A DNA stretch of 64,000 nucleotides from Amycolatopsis thermophila (lineage in GTDB: Bacteria > Actinomycetota > Actinomycetes > Mycobacteriales > Pseudonocardiaceae), in NCBI RefSeq assembly GCF_030814215.1, contig NZ_JAUSUT010000001.1, forward strand, positions 5,022,001 through 5,086,000, read 5' to 3'. The number at the start of each line of letters is the position of its first letter. The first letter of the stretch is position 1. A program made the position numbers and the translations under genes. This document shows positions 60,364 to 64,000 of this stretch, one piece after another. The notes under the pieces were generated by a model, which worked only from the letters and a program-made list of their open reading frames with translations, was not told where the DNA came from and did not search any database.

Positions 60364-60696
60364 TCAGAGCGTGCGCCCGAGCACCTCGACGAGGTCGGCG
60401 ATCCGCTGCTCGTCCCGCCTGTAGTGCGTCCACTTGCCGACCCGGGTCGCCCGGACCAGGCCGGCCCGCTGCAGCTCGGCGAGGTAGGCCGACACCGTCG
60501 ACTGCGCCAGCCCGGCCTTGGCCTGGATGTGGCTGACGCACACGCCGACCTCGGCCGGGTCCGCGATCGCCCGGTCCATCGGGAAGTGCCGCTCGGGTTC
60601 GCGCAACCACGCCAGCAGCTGCAGGCGCACCGGGTTCGACAGCGCCCGCAGCGCGCGGACGACGTCGGGATCCGGTGAGACCGCGGCTTCCGTCAT
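60364..60696 (-). CDS. ArsR-family regulator
   Basis: A 110-residue ArsR/SmtB-type winged-helix protein: VVRALRALSNPVRLQLLAWL, CVSHIQAKAGLAQSTVSAYLAELQRAGLV and TRVGKWTHYRRDEQRI. The CVSH segment with one Cys lacks a full ELCVCDL metal site, so it more likely senses an organic signal or redox. The ATG is close to a TATCG-N8-CGATG repeat. It is flanked by a pirin gene upstream and the LLM gene downstream, all on the minus strand. Confidence 0.88.
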   Translation of the reverse strand: MTEAAVSPDPDVVRALRALSNPVRLQLLAWLREPERHFPMDRAIADPAEVGVCVSHIQAKAGLAQSTVSAYLAELQRAGLVRATRVGKWTHYRRDEQRIADLVEVLGRTL

Positions 60697-60714
60697 GTCC
60701 CCAGGTTACCGACG

Positions 60715-60732
60715 TATCGAGGGACGTCGATG
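60715..60732 (-). promoter_or_regulatory. Candidate ArsR autoregulatory operator
   Basis: TATCG-N8-CGATG (60715-60732) contains the perfect inner repeat ATCGA-gggacg-TCGAT (60716-60731). It fills the 36-bp gap between the pirin stop and the ArsR start, 18 bp before the ArsR ATG. Confidence 0.55.
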
Positions 60733-61707
60733 TCAGTGTGACGGGTTGCGGCGCGGCTTGATGCGGGTGTGCGGCAGCTCGGGTGCCGGCAGCCGGGACA
60801 CGCGCCCGGTGTAGCCCTCGACCTGCCCGAACTGGTCGGACTGCGCCTGCCACGCCTCGCGGTAGGCGGCGATCTCGTCGTGGCTGCGGCCCACGAAGTT
60901 CCACCACATCAGGATCTCCTCGGCGAACGGCGTGCCGCCGAGCAGCAGCACCCGCGCCGGCCCGTCGCCGTCGTTGGCCAGCTCCAGGTGGTCGGCGCCG
61001 GGCGCGAGGTAGGCCAGCTCGCCGTTGCCGAGCGCGGTGCCTTCGACCGTCACGCTGCCGGTGTCCTGCAGCACCCCGTGTTCGAACGCCGGGTCGGCGT
61101 CGAGCGACACGCGCGCGCCGGGGTCGAGCGTGAGTTCGGCGCCGAGGAGCGGGGTGAACGCCGGCACCGGTGACGTGCTGCCGGCGAGGCTGCCGAGGAA
61201 GACGCGGACCGCCGCGCCGGGCAGCGTGACCAGCGGCGGCGCGTAGTGCCGGAAGTCGCGCCCCGTGTGGCGGTGCTCGTCGGGCAGCGCGATCCACAGC
61301 TGCACGCCGTGCAGGATCGTGGTGTCCGGCGTGGAGACCTCCGAGTGCGCGATACCGTGCCCGCCGGTCATGAGGTTGAGCTCACCGGGCCGGACGAGGC
61401 CGTGCGTGCCGAGGCTGTCCCGGTGCTCGATCACGCCGCTGAACAGCCAGCTCGCCGTCTGCAGTCCGGTGTGCGGGTGCGGCGCGACGTCCATCCCGCC
61501 GCTCACCGCGACGTCCTCGGGACCGTAGTGGTCGGCGAAGCACCACGCCCCGATCAGCGACCGCTGCCGCTGCGGCAGCGTGCGGCGGACACGCAGGGCG
61601 CGGGGACCGCCGAGGGGAACGTCCCGCGGGGTCAGCACGGTCACCCCGCGGGAGGAGGGCCGGTCCGCGCAGACCAGCTCGGCCGGGTTCGCCTCGACGT
61701 TGCTCAT
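60733..61707 (-). CDS. Pirin-family cupin protein
   Basis: A 324-residue bicupin. The N-terminal cupin has the metal motif MDVAPHPHTGLQTASWLFSG and HRDSLGTHGLVRPGELNLMT, followed by HGIAHSE. The C-terminal cupin is less conserved and ends FAEEILMWWNFVGRSHDEIA, a pirin hallmark. Pirins bind iron and act as quercetinases or redox co-regulators. I chose the ATG at 61705-61707, after AGGATGG; an ATG three codons earlier overlaps it. It is upstream of ArsR on the same strand. Confidence 0.9.
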   Translation of the reverse strand: MSNVEANPAELVCADRPSSRGVTVLTPRDVPLGGPRALRVRRTLPQRQRSLIGAWCFADHYGPEDVAVSGGMDVAPHPHTGLQTASWLFSGVIEHRDSLGTHGLVRPGELNLMTGGHGIAHSEVSTPDTTILHGVQLWIALPDEHRHTGRDFRHYAPPLVTLPGAAVRVFLGSLAGSTSPVPAFTPLLGAELTLDPGARVSLDADPAFEHGVLQDTGSVTVEGTALGNGELAYLAPGADHLELANDGDGPARVLLLGGTPFAEEILMWWNFVGRSHDEIAAYREAWQAQSDQFGQVEGYTGRVSRLPAPELPHTRIKPRRNPSH

Positions 61708-61760
61708 GCCGTCCATCCTGCCAGCGCGTAGCCGCGGGTGGCGGCGGGTAGGCCTGTGCG

Positions 61761-62078
61761 GTGAACGTTTCCGAAGCGAGCCGCGGCATCGACGCGATGC
61801 CGGACATCGTGCTCAACGCCGCCACCGATCCAGGGCAGGTCAAGGCGTGGCTGACCGACGTGGCCGGCGTGCGCCCGGAGGACGTGCGCTGCCGCGCCGA
61901 CGGGTCACGCGTCGAGCTGGAGTGGTCCTCCAGCCGGGCCGAGCTGCGGGCCGAGGCCGCCGGTGCCGGCGCGAGCGCGGTGCACCTGCGCCTGACCGGC
62001 GACGCCGGGGCGGGCCCGGCCGGCGCGGCGCTGGACGCGCTGGCCACCCAGGTCGACCAGAACTTCAACCCCGGCTGA
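61761..62078 (+). CDS. Small protein of unknown function
   Basis: A 105-residue soluble protein starting with GTG: MPDIVLNAATDPGQVKAWLT, GVRPEDVRCRADGSRVELEW and VHLRLTGDAGAGPAGAALDA, ending with QVDQNFNPG. The strand-helix pattern suggests a truncated START/SRPBCC-like fold, weakly. It is divergent from pirin (53 bp) and overlaps the convergent AhpD-like gene by 14 bp. Confidence 0.6.
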   Translation: MNVSEASRGIDAMPDIVLNAATDPGQVKAWLTDVAGVRPEDVRCRADGSRVELEWSSSRAELRAEAAGAGASAVHLRLTGDAGAGPAGAALDALATQVDQNFNPG

Positions 62079-62904
62079 CGGCCAGTGCCCGCAGGCCGGT
62101 GTCGAAGGTGTGCAGCGCGGCGCCCACGGCGGCCGCGGCGGTCATCTCGAAGATCTCGTCCTCGGTCGCCGGCAGACGGGTGATGTCGGCGTCGGTGATG
62201 CGGTACGAGGCGTCCCGGACCAGGGCCGTGTAGGTGCGCCACGGCTCGTCCAGGCCGGTGCCGGTGCCCGCCGCCCGGCGCAGCTCCGGCGACGTCACGG
62301 CCGCCGCCTCGAACACCGCGTGCCGCAGGTTCGTCACCGGATCGCCGTGGTCGGTCCGGTCGCCGCCGGCGAGGAGGAAGCCGGGGAAGGCGTAGCCGAA
62401 CCGGTGCAGCGCGCGGGTGCCGGTGTGCACCTGGTCGCCGCGCAGTGTGAACCCGAACGCGTTGGCCAGCCGGTTCACGACGTTCCACACGAGGTCGACG
62501 TGCAGTGCCTCCCGCACGGCCGCCTCCGGCAGCTCCACCTCGGCCGTCTCGCCGGTCCGGGTCGCGTCGAGGAACGCCCGGATCGCGGCCACCTCGGGAC
62601 GGCCGCGCCCGCCGGTATCGATCTCCCCGTGCCCGGCGATGCGGACCAGCTCGGTGTGGGAATCGGCGCAGAACGGGCACCGGTGGAACCGCGCGGTGGT
62701 CATCGCCAGGTACTCGCGCTCGGCCGGCGTCCAGAAGGACGGCCCGCGCATCGCCGGGACCGTGATCGCCAGCAGGGGCCGGGCGAAGAAGTCCGGCCGG
62801 TACAGCAGCGTCCGCACGATGTCCGGCGCGTCGCCCCGCCCGGTCACGGCGAGGAACAGCCGGGCGCGCGCACGGTGGCCGTTGTCGAGAATGGACAGTC
62901 TCAT
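62065..62904 (-). CDS. Carboxymuconolactone-decarboxylase/AhpD-like protein
   Basis: A 279-residue AhpD-fold protein, longer than usual. The redox CxxC lies in [20 protein letters not shown], the sequence of peroxidase-type CMD proteins. A second helical half contains [16 protein letters not shown]. It may reduce peroxides or isomerise small lactones. The ATG overlaps the stop of the ECF sigma factor gene (ATGA at 62901-62904), so it is co-transcribed with, and likely a target or partner of, that sigma factor. Confidence 0.85.
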   Translation of the reverse strand: MRLSILDNGHRARARLFLAVTGRGDAPDIVRTLLYRPDFFARPLLAITVPAMRGPSFWTPAEREYLAMTTARFHRCPFCADSHTELVRIAGHGEIDTGGRGRPEVAAIRAFLDATRTGETAEVELPEAAVREALHVDLVWNVVNRLANAFGFTLRGDQVHTGTRALHRFGYAFPGFLLAGGDRTDHGDPVTNLRHAVFEAAAVTSPELRRAAGTGTGLDEPWRTYTALVRDASYRITDADITRLPATEDEIFEMTAAAAVGAALHTFDTGLRALAVSRG

Positions 62905-64000
62905 GAGGACTCCACATCGGTGAGCCGCCCGGACAGGTAGCGGCGGTCGGCGGGATGGGCGGCCAGGTCGAGCGCCCTGCGGTAGGACGCGGCGGCCTCG
63001 GCCCGGCGGCCGAGCCGGCGCAGCAGGTCCGCCCGCGTGGCGTGGAACAGGTGGTACCGGTCGAGCCCGTCGATGCGGTCGGCCAGGGCCAGGCCGGCCG
63101 ACGGTCCCTCGGCCATGGAGACGGCGACCGCGTGGTTGAGCGCGACCACCGGCGACGGTGCGGTCCGCAGCAGTTCGGTGTACAGGGCGGCGATCCGCGG
63201 CCAGTCGGTCTCCGCGGCCGATGGTGCCTGGGCGTGCAGGGCCGCGATCGCCGCCTGCACCTGGTACGGCCCGGGGGCGCCGTGCCGCAGCGCGCGGTCC
63301 AGCACGCCCATCGCCTCGGCGATCTCGGCGCGGTCCCACCGGCCGCGGTCCTGGTCGGAAAGCAGGACCAGCTCGCCGTCGGGGGAGTGGCGCGTGCTGC
63401 TGCGCGAGTCGTGCAGCAGGAGCAGCGCGACCAGGCCCAGTGCCTCGGGTTCGTCGGGCATCAGGGCCGCGACCAGTTTCGCCAGCCGGATCGCCTCCTG
63501 CCGGAGCGGTGCGGAGTCTTCGGAGGTCGTGTACCCCTGGGTGAAGATCAGGTACACGACCGCCAGCACGCCGGTCAGCCGTTCCGGGAGCAGGTGGTCG
63601 GCGGGCACGGCGAGGCTGATCCCGGCGTCGCGGATCTTGCGCTTGGCCCGCACCAGTCGCTGCGCCATCGTCGGCTCCGGGACGAGGAACATCCGCGCGA
63701 TCTGCGCGGCCGTCAACCCGGCCACGGCCTGCAGGGTGAGCGCGACGCGCGCCTCGGGGGCCAGCGCGGGGTGGCAGCAGGTGAAGACCAGGCTGAGCCG
63801 CTCGTCGCCCACGTCGAGCAGGCGGTTGTCGTCGAAGCCGGTCATCGCGGCCGCCCCGGGGTCCGCCTGGGCCTCCTTCGCCCGGCCCACCCGGTCCCGG
63901 CGCAGCCGGTCGACCACCCGGTTGCGGGCGGCGGTGAGCAGCCACGCGACAGGGTCGCCGGGCACCGTGCCGCGCCAGTGCCGCAACGCCAGGGCGCACG
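62901..64000 (-). CDS. ECF sigma factor of the ECF42/DUF6596 type (partial, 5' end outside)
   Basis: About 366 codons of a sigma-70-family ECF factor; the N-terminus lies beyond the window. Region 2 to 4 are recognisable ([60 protein letters not shown]). After it a C-terminal helical TPR-like extension of about 220 residues runs through [31 protein letters not shown] and [13 protein letters not shown]. This layout is ECF42, which is usually linked to DGPF/YCII genes rather than the AhpD-like partner here. No anti-sigma gene is visible; ECF42 factors rely on the extension. Confidence 0.88.
   Translation of the reverse strand, partial: CALALRHWRGTVPGDPVAWLLTAARNRVVDRLRRDRVGRAKEAQADPGAAAMTGFDDNRLLDVGDERLSLVFTCCHPALAPEARVALTLQAVAGLTAAQIARMFLVPEPTMAQRLVRAKRKIRDAGISLAVPADHLLPERLTGVLAVVYLIFTQGYTTSEDSAPLRQEAIRLAKLVAALMPDEPEALGLVALLLLHDSRSSTRHSPDGELVLLSDQDRGRWDRAEIAEAMGVLDRALRHGAPGPYQVQAAIAALHAQAPSAAETDWPRIAALYTELLRTAPSPVVALNHAVAVSMAEGPSAGLALADRIDGLDRYHLFHATRADLLRRLGRRAEAAASYRRALDLAAHPADRRYLSGRLTDVESS

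Noticed and set aside
1-64000. tRNA, rRNA, insertion sequences, attachment sites or replication origin
   Set aside because: No tRNA-like cloverleaf with CCA-type end, rRNA signature, transposase, integrase or DnaA-box cluster was seen on either strand.

Overview
The window is very GC-rich (about 70% by eye), dense with genes, and uses GTG starts and strong GGAGG-type ribosome binding sites. The gene content is that of a soil actinomycete: a mycofactocin-coupled short-chain dehydrogenase, F420-type LLM and Ddn-family oxidoreductases, DUF1206, an ECF sigma factor with a long C-terminal extension, and many TetR, IclR, LysR, MarR and LuxR regulators. A Pseudonocardiaceae-like host (Amycolatopsis relatives) is my best guess; this is inference. 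I saw no rRNA, tRNA, CRISPR array, phage or insertion sequence.

Region 1 (1-9.9 kb) looks like a catabolic island for a substituted dicarboxylic acid. On the minus strand are the alpha and beta E1 subunits of a 2-oxo acid/acetoin-type dehydrogenase and a free-standing lipoyl protein, behind two IclR regulators. On the plus strand is a tight operon: an isocitrate-lyase-superfamily lyase, a two-subunit aconitase/isopropylmalate-dehydratase-like hydratase, an MHS-type carrier and an acyl-CoA ligase. A simple reading is uptake, hydration of an unsaturated diacid, C-C cleavage to a 2-oxo acid plus a short acid, CoA activation of the acid and oxidative decarboxylation of the 2-oxo acid.

Region 2 (10-27 kb) is mixed. 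It holds a PLD-nuclease/helicase protein of possible defence role, a secreted transglycosylase, an isochorismatase-fold protein lacking two catalytic residues, two divergent sugar-utilisation genes (LacI and GH2) that have both lost their 5' ends at one deletion junction, LysR/DMT and P450/SDR/TetR units, a decayed LuxR gene, an acyltransferase and small membrane proteins.

Region 3 (27-36 kb) has two adjacent paralogous MalT-like LuxR regulators. They are followed by a G-rich non-coding array of about four ~175-bp tandem repeats, an archease-like gene and a PPK2.

Region 4 (37.0-45.6 kb) is the most interesting. A GTP cyclohydrolase II homologue has His in place of the tyrosine thought to separate diamino-pyrimidine formation from formylamino-pyrimidine (FAPy) formation. 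It sits divergent from a creatininase-family hydrolase (the fold of archaeal FAPy deformylase). With them are a 6-pyruvoyl-tetrahydropterin synthase homologue lacking catalytic Cys and one Zn ligand, a zinc-less MDR dehydrogenase, a GT4 glycosyltransferase, a methyltransferase, a flippase-like protein, a CDP-alcohol phosphatidyltransferase, an LtaS/sulfatase-like membrane enzyme and an inositol-monophosphatase-like phosphatase. Together they suggest an uncharacterised pathway that turns a GTP-derived pyrimidine/pterin into a glycosylated or lipid-linked product.

Region 5 (45.6-64 kb) carries catalase, a benzoylformate decarboxylase/transporter pair under LysR control, BCCT transport, a secreted SGNH esterase, an ABA4-like membrane pair, DUF429 and GrpB proteins, an ArsR regulator whose operator motif recurs before an LLM oxidoreductase, a pirin, and a carboxymuconolactone-decarboxylase-like gene co-transcribed with an ECF sigma factor cut by the window end.
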